Numbered from the stretch's first letter, positions 14,598 to 23,514 are shown. The stretch: DNA of 23,580 nt from Flavobacteriales bacterium (GCA_027031025.1 JALVEJ010000243.1:1-23580); one strand, 5' to 3'. Notes: generated by a model not told the origin, from the sequence alone. Translations and numbers: made by a program.

Positions 14598-16925
14598 ATG
14601 CACACGATTCATGTAATAAAACGGGACGGAACTTCTGCGCCATTAGATTTGAAAATGATACACGATATGGTCGAATGGGCTTGTAACGGCTACCAAAACG
14701 TATCGGTATCGGATATAGAAATCAATTCTAAAATTCAGTTTTACGACGGCATAACCACTTCCGAGATACAAAAAATCATGATTAAATCGGCTGCAGATTT
14801 GATTTCGGAAGAAAATCCTGATTATCAATATGTTGCTGCCCGTTTATTACTGAGCGATTTGTATAAAAAGGTGTTTAAACAAGACAAACCCATTCCATTC
14901 GAATTTTTTGTACGTAATAATGTCTATCGTGGCGTTTATGATAAATCCATTTTAGAGGCATATAGCCAAAGTGAGTTGGTTTATTTCGGTAAAAAACTCA
15001 AACACGAACGCGACAATTTGTTTACCTATGCCGGTTTACGTCAAATGGTTGACAAATATCTACTGCAAGACCGCAATACATTTGAATTGTATGAAACACC
15101 GCAAGAAGCCTTTATGCTGATTGCTATGTTTATGTTTAAAAATTACAAAGGACAAAAACGCAAAAAATACGTTTTAGATTTGTATGAAGCGGTTTCAACC
15201 TTTAAAATAAGCTTACCAACCCCCATTATGTCCGGTGTGCGGACGCCTTTGCGGCAGTTTAGTTCTTGTTGCTTGATTGATGTCGGCGACTCGCTTGAAT
15301 CCATCTTACAATCCAACACAGCTGTCGGTTATTATATTGCCAGTCGTGCCGGAATCGGACTGAACTTTGGGCGTATCCGCGGCTTGGGTGCCAATATTCG
15401 TAACGGCGAAGTTATTCATACCGGTTTGGTGCCATTTTTAAAAATGTATGAAGCCACCACCAAAGGTTTTACACAAAATGCTATTCGTGGTGGTAGTTCT
15501 ACTTCTACTTTACCGTTTTTTCATTGGGAAATCGAAACTTTTATCCAGCTAAAAAACAACAAGGGTAACGATGAAAACCGTGTCCGCCGTATGGATTATT
15601 CCGTAGCCGTCAATAAATTATTCCGTGAGCGTGTCCGCAAAAATGAAGACATTACACTGTTCTCATCGGAAGAAGTTCGAGATTTATACGATGCTTTCTA
15701 TGGCAGCGATTACGAAAAATTTAAAATGCTGTATGAAATGTATGAAGCCAATGATCGTATCAGAAAAAAACGGATTAATGCCCGCCAATTCTATCTCGAT
15801 TTGCTCAAAGAACGCTACGAAACCGGTCGTATTTACATACTGAATGCCGACCGCGTTAACGAACACAGCTCGTTTAAAGACCATATTTATATGTCTAATT
15901 TGTGTCAAGAAATTACTTTGCCTACGGCACCAATTACCGATGTCAATAAACCAGATGGTGAAATAGCCATGTGTATTTTGAGCAATATCAATCTTGGAAA
16001 AATTGAAAGCATAGAAGAACTTGATAAACTAACCGAACTTTTGGTGCGTTTTCTGGACGAATTGATCGATTATCAAGATTATCCGGTGATTGCAGCGGCA
16101 AAATCAACCAAAGCCCGACGCAGTTTGGGTATTGGGGTGTCCGATGTATTTCATTTCTTGGCCAAAAACAATTTGCGTTACGATACGGAAGAAGGCAGGA
16201 AAGTTATACACCGTTACATGGAACGCTTCCAATACGGTTTAATCAAAGCCTCCAATTTGCTTGCCAAAGAAAAAGGTGCTTGCAAACTGTTTGATCGTAC
16301 CAAATATGCCGATGGCATTATGCCTATTGACACCTATGCCGAAGGCGTTGACGAAATAGTGGATAACGATTTGGAAATGGATTGGGACAGCTTGCGCGAA
16401 GAGGTTAAAAAATACGGTTTGCGTAACTCGGCTTTGAGTGCCATTCCGCCGGCAGCCAGTAGCAGTGTCGTTTCTAACTCTACGCCGGGTGTTGACCCGG
16501 TGCGTAAACTTTTGATTGCCAAAATGAGTAAATACGGCGCACTTAAACAATTAGTCCCCGGATTTGGTCAGTATGAAGAAAATTACACCTTGGCTTGGGA
16601 TATTGACAATGAAGAATACTTGAAATTTATTGCTATTTTCCAAAAATTTATTGACCAAAGTATCAGTACCAACCAATATTACGATATATCCAAATACCAA
16701 AACAACAAAGTGCCGGTCAAAGATTTAATCCGCCACGACGGTATTGCCTATAAATACGGTTTAAAAACATTGTATTATATGAATATCAACGACAATTCAG
16801 GCAATGAATTGGCAAAAATGAAAATTGCTAAAGACGAACAACAAACTCCGGTCATAAATTTTGCTAAATTGGAATTAGATATCGATGATTATGATAGTTG
16901 TGAAGGCGGTGGTTGTTCGGTTTAA
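14598..16925 (+). CDS. nrdA: Class I ribonucleoside-diphosphate reductase, large (alpha) subunit
   Basis: 775 residues, close to the E. coli NrdA length. It reduces ribonucleoside diphosphates to deoxy forms together with the radical-bearing beta subunit. An N-terminal ATP-cone (about 1-90, IHVIKRDGTSAPLDL) suggests allosteric control by ATP/dATP. Active-site residues are visible: Cys224 in FSSCCLID and Cys459 in MCILSNI form the redox pair. Asn434, Cys436 and Glu438 in SNLCQEI form the radical site. Tyr-Tyr in LKTLYYMN lies on the radical pathway. The C-terminal pair CEGGGCSV (Cys768, Cys773) accepts electrons from thioredoxin or glutaredoxin. No nrdB lies on either side within the window. 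It is convergent with rmlD; the 40-base gap has no terminator hairpin. Confidence 0.97.
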   Translation: MHTIHVIKRDGTSAPLDLKMIHDMVEWACNGYQNVSVSDIEINSKIQFYDGITTSEIQKIMIKSAADLISEENPDYQYVAARLLLSDLYKKVFKQDKPIPFEFFVRNNVYRGVYDKSILEAYSQSELVYFGKKLKHERDNLFTYAGLRQMVDKYLLQDRNTFELYETPQEAFMLIAMFMFKNYKGQKRKKYVLDLYEAVSTFKISLPTPIMSGVRTPLRQFSSCCLIDVGDSLESILQSNTAVGYYIASRAGIGLNFGRIRGLGANIRNGEVIHTGLVPFLKMYEATTKGFTQNAIRGGSSTSTLPFFHWEIETFIQLKNNKGNDENRVRRMDYSVAVNKLFRERVRKNEDITLFSSEEVRDLYDAFYGSDYEKFKMLYEMYEANDRIRKKRINARQFYLDLLKERYETGRIYILNADRVNEHSSFKDHIYMSNLCQEITLPTAPITDVNKPDGEIAMCILSNINLGKIESIEELDKLTELLVRFLDELIDYQDYPVIAAAKSTKARRSLGIGVSDVFHFLAKNNLRYDTEEGRKVIHRYMERFQYGLIKASNLLAKEKGACKLFDRTKYADGIMPIDTYAEGVDEIVDNDLEMDWDSLREEVKKYGLRNSALSAIPPAASSSVVSNSTPGVDPVRKLLIAKMSKYGALKQLVPGFGQYEENYTLAWDIDNEEYLKFIAIFQKFIDQSISTNQYYDISKYQNNKVPVKDLIRHDGIAYKYGLKTLYYMNINDNSGNELAKMKIAKDEQQTPVINFAKLELDIDDYDSCEGGGCSV

Positions 16926-16965
16926 ATGATTAGCTAAAATGCACCAACTGAATGTTCTTAATTTT

Positions 16966-17832
16966 TTAAACAAAAAAATCTTTCAAAGCTTCTTCCCATT
17001 TACGGGGTTTATAATCAAATAACCGCTTGATTTTCTTTTTAGATAATACCGAATATTCAGGTCGGACAACACGACTGTCAAAACGGGCACTGTCAATAGG
17101 TTTTATCTTTTTGTTGATATTGGCATACGATAAAATTTTTTGTCCGAATTCAAACCAAGTTGCTTTGCCTCTGTTGCTAAAATGATAAGTGCCAAAATAT
17201 TTTTTTTGAGGATTTTGTTCTATTTTCTGAATCATAAATAATAAAAAATTGACTAAATCCGGCGCATAAGTCGGCGTGCCGGTTTGATCGTTAACCAGTT
17301 TTAGTTTTTTTTGAGTTTTTGAAAGCTCTAAAATGGTTTTAACAAAATTCCGGTTAAACTTAGAATATAACCAAGACGTCCTGACAATTAAATATTTTTT
17401 TAAATGTTGCCTGATAATATCCTCTCCCATTAATTTTGATTTTCCATAAACATTTAAAGGATTAGGGTCATCATGTTCCATATAAGGTTTGCGTTTTTTG
17501 CCGTCAAAAACATAATCGGTAGAAATGTGTATCAATGTTACATCATTTTTCTTAGCAGCTTTTGCAAGATTAGCAACCCCTTTGACATTGACCGCAAAAC
17601 AGGCTTTTTTATCTGTTTCGGCTTGATTGACATTGGTATAAGCAGCAAAATTTAAACAATAATCAAATTGTTGTTCTTTAAAAAGTTTTTTAACAGCCTT
17701 TTTGTCGGTGATATCCAAAGTATATTTACTTTTGAAAATCACCTCGTAATCTGAGTGCGCCATCATTCTTAAAGACTTGCCCAGTTGACTCTCGGCACCG
17801 GTTACCAAAATTTTGATTTTTGTGTTTGTCAT
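16966..17832 (-). CDS. rmlD (rfbD): dTDP-4-dehydrorhamnose reductase
   Basis: 288 residues, an extended SDR enzyme for the last step of dTDP-L-rhamnose synthesis, using NAD(P)H. Visible features are the Rossmann loop LVTGAESQLGKSL (about 9-21), ISTDYVFDG (103-111) and the catalytic Tyr129/Lys133 in VYGKSKLMGE. The C-terminal half is substrate-binding (VNDQTGTPTYAPDL, YHFSNRGKATWFEFG). Length is normal. Its ATG overlaps the rmlC stop as ATGA, implying translational coupling; it is the last gene of a four-gene operon. rmlA and rmlB are not in the window. Confidence 0.93.
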   Translation of the reverse strand: MTNTKIKILVTGAESQLGKSLRMMAHSDYEVIFKSKYTLDITDKKAVKKLFKEQQFDYCLNFAAYTNVNQAETDKKACFAVNVKGVANLAKAAKKNDVTLIHISTDYVFDGKKRKPYMEHDDPNPLNVYGKSKLMGEDIIRQHLKKYLIVRTSWLYSKFNRNFVKTILELSKTQKKLKLVNDQTGTPTYAPDLVNFLLFMIQKIEQNPQKKYFGTYHFSNRGKATWFEFGQKILSYANINKKIKPIDSARFDSRVVRPEYSVLSKKKIKRLFDYKPRKWEEALKDFFV

Positions 17833-18380
17833 AAGATATCGGATATATCTTTTAAGTAAGGTAAGTTCTTATCTTTTTCAGATAACATTATTTGCGATAA
17901 ATCATATTGCCAATCAATATTCAAATCCGGATCGTCAAAGCGTATACCGGCTTCACTATCAGGATGGTAAATGTTATCTATTTTGTAACAAAATAAAGTG
18001 TCTTCTTCTAAACTCAAATAGGCATGAGCAAAGCCACGCGGTATAAACAATTGTTTTTTGTTCTCAGCACTCAAATAGACAGAAAAATATTGTTTAAAAG
18101 TCTTAGATTCGGGGCGTAAATCTACGACGACATCTAAAACAGCTCCACTGAGAACACTGACTAACTTGGCTTGTGCATAAGGGGGCTTTTGAAAGTGTAA
18201 ACCGCGTAAAACCCCTTTTTTAGATTGTGCCAAATTGTCTTGGATAAAACGAATTTTCTTTTGCGTTACTTTTTCAAATTCAGCTTGATTAAAAAATTCA
18301 TAAAAAAAACCTCTACCATCTCTAAATACTTTTGGCTCAATTACATACAAATCCCTGATAAAAGTAGGTTCCAATATCAT
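17829..18380 (-). CDS. rmlC (rfbC): dTDP-4-dehydrorhamnose 3,5-epimerase
   Basis: 183 residues of the cupin-fold RmlC family. It epimerises C3 and C5 of dTDP-4-keto-6-deoxyglucose. Signatures are FRDGRGFFYEFFNQAEF (about 19-35), the catalytic His62 in VLRGLHFQ, LDVVVDLRPES, IPRGFAHAYLSL (about 112-123) and the region CYKIDNIYHPDSE with the conserved Tyr. Length matches the family. The gene starts one base inside the stop of the Wzz-like gene (TAATG) and its own stop overlaps the rmlD start. Confidence 0.95.
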   Translation of the reverse strand: MILEPTFIRDLYVIEPKVFRDGRGFFYEFFNQAEFEKVTQKKIRFIQDNLAQSKKGVLRGLHFQKPPYAQAKLVSVLSGAVLDVVVDLRPESKTFKQYFSVYLSAENKKQLFIPRGFAHAYLSLEEDTLFCYKIDNIYHPDSEAGIRFDDPDLNIDWQYDLSQIMLSEKDKNLPYLKDISDIL

Positions 18381-19441
18381 TATGAACTACCGGTTTTTAA
18401 TTGTTGATATTTGTTTAAATACGCATTAAAATCTCTGAGTAAGAGAAGCAAAAGCACCAATATAAATCCATAAAGCGGATATTTTATGTGTTTATTCCTC
18501 AGAATTGAATGTTCACGAATACCCTGATGAGGAAAACTGTTTAAAATAATAACGGCATTGTCATATTTATTAAGCTTATCGATGGTTGATTTTAAAATGT
18601 TTAAAACAGTATTTCTTTCATGGAATAAATTGTAAGTTGATTCAGGTCCGGTCACATTTTGGTTGGCAACAACAATATTAGTAGCCGGTACGTTTTGTTT
18701 TTGTGCCGCTTCCAACCAAACACGATTGAATATGGAACGCATGGAATCAATATCACTTAACGACTTTAACAATTTTTGTTTTTTAATATTTAAAAAAGAT
18801 AAATAATTTTCCTTTCTTTTAGCAATGGACAGGTCATTGTTTAAAAGTGAACTGATTTTTTGGTTTAAGCCGGAAAATACTTCGGGGGAATCGGCAGTGA
18901 TTTTTAAATTCCAATAACGGTTCAAACGATTGTTTATTTTGATACTATTTTTAAAATCCTCGTATTCAATAAACTTATAGACGACAGTATCTTTCGATTT
19001 TAAGTATTCGTCGTAGTCTTCTATTAAAAACACGTCATTAATTATCGGATCTAACTTAAAACTCTTGAAATGTGCCGCTTCGTTGGAAGCTATATCCAAC
19101 ATTTTTCCTAAACTAACCGAGTCTTTTTTTTGAATAAAACTATTGAGCGCCGCAACTTTTTCTTGCAAATCCAATTGGGCATCATAATTGGTTCGCAAAG
19201 TAGCTTGTCCGTAATAAAGTTCTTCGTGTTTATTGCCGACAAAAGACAAGCCGAAACCTACTAAAAGACCTATGCCCAAAACGATATAATTCTTTTTAAA
19301 ATAGAGTAAAATGTCAATGAAGATAAAAAAAATCGTTTTAAAAAAATTGATCGTGCTCCGGTAAAGTCCTTTAAACAAATTGCCTATTGCCGTAAAAAAC
19401 TGGATGATATCAATTTCTTCGGGTTGAGTTTGTTGATTCAT
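18380..19441 (-). CDS. Wzz-like polysaccharide chain-length determinant protein
   Basis: 353 residues with a hydrophobic N-terminal part (two close spans, about 33-48 and 51-68), a long predicted periplasmic helical region and a C-terminal span (YPLYGFILVLLLLLL, about 317-332) followed by a short cytoplasmic tail. This two-ended topology is that of Wzz/PCP proteins, which set the length of O-antigen or exopolysaccharide chains. The usual Pro/Gly-rich motif before the last span is weak here (YP only). There is no tyrosine-kinase domain. Its ATG overlaps the stop of the upstream phosphorylase-like gene (ATGA) and rmlC follows directly, which supports a role in a rhamnose-containing glycan. Confidence 0.78.
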   Translation of the reverse strand: MNQQTQPEEIDIIQFFTAIGNLFKGLYRSTINFFKTIFFIFIDILLYFKKNYIVLGIGLLVGFGLSFVGNKHEELYYGQATLRTNYDAQLDLQEKVAALNSFIQKKDSVSLGKMLDIASNEAAHFKSFKLDPIINDVFLIEDYDEYLKSKDTVVYKFIEYEDFKNSIKINNRLNRYWNLKITADSPEVFSGLNQKISSLLNNDLSIAKRKENYLSFLNIKKQKLLKSLSDIDSMRSIFNRVWLEAAQKQNVPATNIVVANQNVTGPESTYNLFHERNTVLNILKSTIDKLNKYDNAVIILNSFPHQGIREHSILRNKHIKYPLYGFILVLLLLLLRDFNAYLNKYQQLKTGSS

Positions 19442-21126
19442 GATTGATCGGTTTTAAAAATTTGCTCTAATATTTTTTTAGTGATGATATATGTCGGTTG
19501 AACTCCTTTGACGCCTAATGGACCGGAGGCTAATGTGCTGCCGGTTTGCAACGGATTATCCGAGGCATAATAGGCGTATCGCACCTTAACGCCGGCATCA
19601 ATATTGCCTCTTATTTTAGATGCCGATTGAATGGCTTTTTGATAATGAGCGCCTTCCATTTCCAAACCAATGGCTTGCCAGGTTGAATTTTTAAAAAAAC
19701 TCAAAATATCTTTATTTTGCAAGGAAGTTCCTAAAACGGTTACCATTGTGCCTTTATATACTTTAACCTGCTCTGATGCAAAATCCTTAACAGATAATTC
19801 GTTTTCAATGGGATAATTATCTGCCGTTCCTTCAAACATATGAACATTGGGGATCATTATATCGCCTTTATTGCCAACTAAAATACCGGCTTTTCCCATT
19901 ATAGATATTGATTGTACGTTGAGATGTTCTTTTTTACCATTTTCTTCATAAGGTTTTAAAAGTTCATCCATGACTTCAAAAGCTTGTTCGCCAAAGGCAT
20001 AATCCATAACGATAAGCACCGGCTTTTTAGTATCATTTTGTTGATAAAAAGCAGCAGATAGCGCAGCATCTTTAAATTTGGCCGTATCAAAAATCTGCAC
20101 ATCTATATTAGCTCCGGAAAGGTCTTTAAGATAAACCATACCGTTTTTCTGCGCCAATTTGGTTACTTTATCACGTATTTTTTGATGTTGGTCTAAACTT
20201 AATTCTTTATACAAAGTCATTTCATCTTTATTAGTTTTGAGTGCTTTTTGGGCAAACAAAACATTCAAAACCGAGTGCATATTGGAACTGATGATATGGA
20301 TAGGCCGTTGCAATAAATGTTGTTCTTGCAAAAATTTTTTGATATTTGATGCCCAAATTTCACCATAAATATGATGCCCTAAACGCTCACGAAGACGCGG
20401 ACTGAATTTGATTTCTCTTTTTTGCCCCAAATAGGCTTCTTCCATTGCTAATTTTCCCAGCCAATAAATCAGTTGAAAAAACCGATTGGGGTTCTGAGGT
20501 TCTTTAAATGCCTCATAAGCTTCTCTGGTTTCTTCAAAAGTTCTCCCCAGCAATGTTGACAGGTAAGCAATGATACGTTCGGTTTCGGCTTTATTGAGTT
20601 TTTTTTGTTCTAAAACCACTTTTTCAATGGCTTTCCATTCTCTACCCGGGGTGCCGGCTTTATCTACAACGGCTTTATCAATAATTTTATGAGACTCAAT
20701 AAACAAAAAAGTCAGGTGCGTTAAAATATCATAAACATCAGACCTGCCGCGAGTTAACTCGATATTCATCTGATCTTTATCAATGCGGTAGCAGTGCCGT
20801 CTTCTTTTGGGCGGAATTATCGGTTTGAATTGCGAATGCCGATAGCCTTCATTATCGGTCATATATATAACCCGGCATTCTTCTATTCCTTCCGGAAGGC
20901 GATCCATAACATATTTTAAGCCGTTCAATTCGGATTTTTCGGTGGCAATGTCGCCGTATATTTCGGGGCGTAATGTCAATAATGCTTGTTTTAAGGTATT
21001 GCCTGACACGCCGGAAGGTTTGTAAAAACCACGATTGAGCAAATGTCGCATAGTAATGTATAAGCGTTCAATAGCATTAGAGGATTCTCGGGCTCTCGTG
21101 CGTTTTCGTAATTCGGTTTTGGTCAT
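19438..21126 (-). CDS. Phosphorylase/nucleosidase-like protein coupled to O-antigen genes (DUF6909-like)
   Basis: 562 residues from the ATG at 21126; the in-frame TTG at 21147 overlaps a promoter box and is not used. The first roughly 330 residues are helical, charged and unrecognised (LYITMRHLLNRGFYKPSGVSG at the start). The last 180 residues look like the nucleoside phosphorylase/MTA-SAH nucleosidase fold: GKAGILVGNKGDIMIPNVHMF, TVLGTSLQNKD, Glu-Met-Glu-Gly at 489-492 in GLEMEGAHYQKA, and YASDNPLQ with the conserved Ser-Asp. In that superfamily EMEG contacts the ribose and Asp protonates the base. I recall a Bacteroidota family named DUF6909 of this kind, but that is memory only. It heads an operon with wzz-like, rmlC and rmlD genes. 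The substrate is unknown. Confidence 0.68.
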   Translation of the reverse strand: MTKTELRKRTRARESSNAIERLYITMRHLLNRGFYKPSGVSGNTLKQALLTLRPEIYGDIATEKSELNGLKYVMDRLPEGIEECRVIYMTDNEGYRHSQFKPIIPPKRRRHCYRIDKDQMNIELTRGRSDVYDILTHLTFLFIESHKIIDKAVVDKAGTPGREWKAIEKVVLEQKKLNKAETERIIAYLSTLLGRTFEETREAYEAFKEPQNPNRFFQLIYWLGKLAMEEAYLGQKREIKFSPRLRERLGHHIYGEIWASNIKKFLQEQHLLQRPIHIISSNMHSVLNVLFAQKALKTNKDEMTLYKELSLDQHQKIRDKVTKLAQKNGMVYLKDLSGANIDVQIFDTAKFKDAALSAAFYQQNDTKKPVLIVMDYAFGEQAFEVMDELLKPYEENGKKEHLNVQSISIMGKAGILVGNKGDIMIPNVHMFEGTADNYPIENELSVKDFASEQVKVYKGTMVTVLGTSLQNKDILSFFKNSTWQAIGLEMEGAHYQKAIQSASKIRGNIDAGVKVRYAYYASDNPLQTGSTLASGPLGVKGVQPTYIITKKILEQIFKTDQS

Positions 21127-21144
21127 ATAGTTACTATCTTTTGG

Positions 21145-21152
21145 CAAAGATA
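21145..21152 (-). promoter_or_regulatory. -7 box of the phosphorylase-like/rml operon
   Basis: On the minus strand this reads TATCTTTG, a perfect TAnnTTTG box. The expected transcription start near 21138 leaves a 12-base leader before the ATG at 21126. No good TTG is seen at the usual -33 distance. Confidence 0.5.
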
Positions 21153-21249
21153 ATCAATATGTTTTAAATATGTGATGGGTTTTTTTGCAGAGTCATAACG
21201 AAATTGAAATAATAACCGTTTCAATATAAAATAGCCTTTATGGTGAAGG

Positions 21250-21777
21250 TTAGCGCTCAATTTGTAATATTTTTAACAAAACCGGCAATAGGTCTTTTTT
21301 TAGTCGTCCGAATTTTATATTAGGGGTAAAGGGTTTGGTTTTGAGCGAAGCACAAGCACGACACAACCACAATTTACCGATGAGTTGTTGTCTTTTGTCA
21401 TAACAATAGACCATATAATCCGATTGAGAATATAACATTACATTGTTCTCCCAAGTAAAATTATCCGGATTATTTAAAAATTGTATCAGGGCTTTTTGTG
21501 AAGCTGATGACAATTGGCGTTTAGTTAATCCGCTAACAAACGGAATGTTTTTAACAACTGCCATTTCGGCAACGGAATCGCGTGGAAAACGAAAGCGCTT
21601 TTGTCCGAAATATGTTTGGTAAAGCAAACGCGCATCAGAAGTAGTGTCTTGGTTAAAAATCCTTATATCTTCCGGATTAGGACACCGAAAATTAATATTG
21701 TAACGCTTGTCAATATCCCCAACATACCAAGCGCCAATCAAAATAAGCAAAATCAGAAATCGCCAAAGAATTTTCAA
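21250..21777 (-). CDS. Small membrane-anchored protein of unknown function, TTG start
   Basis: 175 residues with an N-terminal span (LWRFLILLILIGAWYVG, about residues 4-20) and a soluble remainder, probably periplasmic, containing NFRCPNPEDIRIF and KLWLCRACASL (CxxC). No family recognised. The only plausible start is TTG at 21775-21777: the frame is that of the preceding SPOR gene, whose TAA stop is at 21784-21786, leaving just CTG AAG between stop and TTG; the next in-frame ATG is far inside. Translation probably depends on re-initiation after the SPOR gene. Confidence 0.62.
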   Translation of the reverse strand: MKILWRFLILLILIGAWYVGDIDKRYNINFRCPNPEDIRIFNQDTTSDARLLYQTYFGQKRFRFPRDSVAEMAVVKNIPFVSGLTKRQLSSASQKALIQFLNNPDNFTWENNVMLYSQSDYMVYCYDKRQQLIGKLWLCRACASLKTKPFTPNIKFGRLKKDLLPVLLKILQIER

Positions 21778-21783
21778 CTTCAG

Positions 21784-22776
21784 TTAATTTTTGGCAAATA
21801 CCCAAGCACCCGGTTCACGGGTTTTGAGTGTTTTCAAAGCACGATGGGCATCGTCATTAGAAGTAAATCCTTGATAAGCCACCATCCATAGTCCGTATTT
21901 GTTTTGTCCTATTATTTTGGCGTGATAACCATTTTGTTGAAGCGCTTTGACTTTCTTTTCGGCATTGGTTTTATTGCGAAAAGCGCCGCTGATAATAAAA
22001 TATTTTTCGGTATTGATTGCGGATTTCTCTTCTTTACTAGTATTTAAATCATTTTCCGGACGGCTTTTAATTTTAACCGGCGGAAAATCTTGTTTCAATA
22101 CAAAAGTCGCTTTTTGAAAGTTTTGGTTTTGGATCTGATTTTTATGTCGCAAAAAACTGATACCGGCTGTAAATAAGCCAAGCCCTACAACAAAAACAGC
22201 AGCATATTTCCAAAATTGATAATCCTTTCGTTGCTTTTGAACCGGTATTTTTTTACGCGATTGGGTATTGACAACCGGTTGAACACTTATGTCGCTGTTC
22301 GGTTTGGAAATTGTAACTTGTTCTTGTTCCGGTTTTTCAGGCGCTTTGGATACATTAATATTTAAAGGTTTATAGACAAAAGCAGGCAATCCGTATGCTT
22401 CCGCCAAATAGTTTTTGGTAGTAAGCGGTAAAAATAAAATTTTGTCATCGCTTACCAAATTAAAGATGCCTATTTGTTCTAATTTTAAGCGTTTTTCATC
22501 ACGTAAAATACGATGCCATTCTCGGATGGTTGCTTCTATGGCTCTTAAACTTTCAGCATAAGACATACCGGAAACATCAGCGATATAGTTGGCTAACAGA
22601 CCGTCATTTTGTTGCAATTGCACATTAAAGGACAAGTCTTTGTGCGGCGGCGAAAAAATAAAAGTGTCGCGGTCCAATCGTGCCGGTTTTTTTCTGCCGA
22701 TAATACCGCCAAATCCGGGAACTATCACTAAATCATAACGATACAATAAATCCGATATGTATTTTTCAAGCTTCAT
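21784..22776 (-). CDS. CCDC81-like HU-domain and SPOR-domain membrane protein
   Basis: 330 residues from the ATG at 22776; an ATG two codons further up (22782) is also possible, but the one at 22833 lies before the promoter. The N terminus (about 1-135, KLEKYISDLLYRYDLVIVPGFGGI) resembles the paired HU/CCDC81-like domains found in Bacteroidota SPOR proteins. A linker is followed by one span (about 189-209), and a C-terminal SPOR domain occupies about 258-330 (KYFIISGAFRNKTNAEKKVKAL, YGLWMVAYQGF). SPOR domains bind glycan strands lacking stem peptides at the division septum, so it is a cytoplasm-to-periplasm bridging protein likely acting in cell-wall division. The HU-like domain could bind DNA or act in protein contacts; this is not resolved. 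Confidence 0.85.
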   Translation of the reverse strand: MKLEKYISDLLYRYDLVIVPGFGGIIGRKKPARLDRDTFIFSPPHKDLSFNVQLQQNDGLLANYIADVSGMSYAESLRAIEATIREWHRILRDEKRLKLEQIGIFNLVSDDKILFLPLTTKNYLAEAYGLPAFVYKPLNINVSKAPEKPEQEQVTISKPNSDISVQPVVNTQSRKKIPVQKQRKDYQFWKYAAVFVVGLGLFTAGISFLRHKNQIQNQNFQKATFVLKQDFPPVKIKSRPENDLNTSKEEKSAINTEKYFIISGAFRNKTNAEKKVKALQQNGYHAKIIGQNKYGLWMVAYQGFTSNDDAHRALKTLKTREPGAWVFAKN

Positions 22777-22796
22777 AAACATGTTTTTCGTTAAAA

Positions 22797-22804
22797 CAAA
22801 GATA
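22797..22804 (-). promoter_or_regulatory. -7 box of the SPOR gene
   Basis: Minus strand reads TATCTTTG, identical to the box of the operon at 21145. The TTTG ending at 22831 is 26 bases upstream, somewhat far for the -33 element. The expected transcription start is about 22790. Confidence 0.5.
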
Positions 22805-22836
22805 GGAAAAAAATGTGAACTAATAGAGTTCAAATT

Positions 22837-22865
22837 AAAAAAGTGCCGTTCAAAACGACACTTTT
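22837..22865 (-). terminator. Rho-independent terminator of tpx
   Basis: Stem arms 22839-22850 and 22854-22865 with a 3-base loop. One mismatched position on the + strand becomes a U-G pair on the minus strand, so it folds fully only in the tpx transcript. The minus strand then runs into a T tract. It lies 24 bases past the tpx stop. Confidence 0.82.
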
Positions 22866-22888
22866 AAGATAATTAAATATGGATAAAA

Positions 22889-23392
22889 TTATTTTAGTGC
22901 TGCTAAAACATCATCGTAATTAGGCTCATCTACAATTTCCGGAACTTGCTGATTGTAAACAACTTTGCCGTTTTCATCGATAATAACGACAGCTCTTGAA
23001 TACAATTCAGCCAAAGGACCGTCTACAATTTCCACACCATAATCTTTACCGAAAGATCCGCTGCATTTAAAACCCGACAGGTTGATGACATTTTCAATAC
23101 CTTCACTGGTGCAAAAACGACTGTGTGCAAAAGGTAAATCTTTGGAAATAGCCAAAACCTTGGTGTTTTTCATACCGGTCGCTAATTCGTTAAAACGTCT
23201 GACCGATGCCGCACAGGTCGGGGTGTCTAAACTCGGGAAAATGTTGAGAACCAATCTGCTGCCTTTAAAATCGGCTAATGTTTTTTCGCTTAAATCGGTT
23301 GCGGTTAATTTGAAATCAGGTGCTTGATTGCCTACATCCGGTAAGGAGCCAATCGTATGAATGGGATTGCCTTTTAATGTTATGTTTGCCAT
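22889..23392 (-). CDS. tpx: Thiol peroxidase (Tpx-type 2-Cys peroxiredoxin)
   Basis: 167 residues. It reduces hydrogen and lipid peroxides with electrons from thioredoxin. The peroxidatic Cys60 sits in SLDTPTCAASVRRFN and the resolving Cys94 in FAHSRFCTSEG, spaced as in E. coli Tpx (Cys61/Cys95). The family's start ITLKGNPIHTIG and the segment ISKDLPFA are also present. Length matches the family. It is a single gene with its own promoter box and terminator. Confidence 0.96.
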   Translation of the reverse strand: MANITLKGNPIHTIGSLPDVGNQAPDFKLTATDLSEKTLADFKGSRLVLNIFPSLDTPTCAASVRRFNELATGMKNTKVLAISKDLPFAHSRFCTSEGIENVINLSGFKCSGSFGKDYGVEIVDGPLAELYSRAVVIIDENGKVVYNQQVPEIVDEPNYDDVLAALK

Positions 23393-23423
23393 TTTTTTGA
23401 GTTTTTTTGAATTTATAATGTTA

Positions 23424-23431
23424 CAAAGTTA
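23424..23431 (-). promoter_or_regulatory. -7 box of tpx
   Basis: Minus strand reads TAACTTTG; expected transcription start about 23417, giving a leader of about 25 bases. A second copy of AACTTTG lies immediately upstream on the same strand. No clear TTG at -33. Confidence 0.5.
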
Positions 23432-23514
23432 ACAAAGTTCGAAAGGATTTGACTCATAATACATAGGAAAATTTTATAAATATTATAATTTAACCTTATA
23501 CATTAATTGAATGT

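Noticed and set aside
16239..16550. Minus-strand frames inside nrdA
   Set aside because: Shadows of the coding frame with no start signal, and no protein-like composition.
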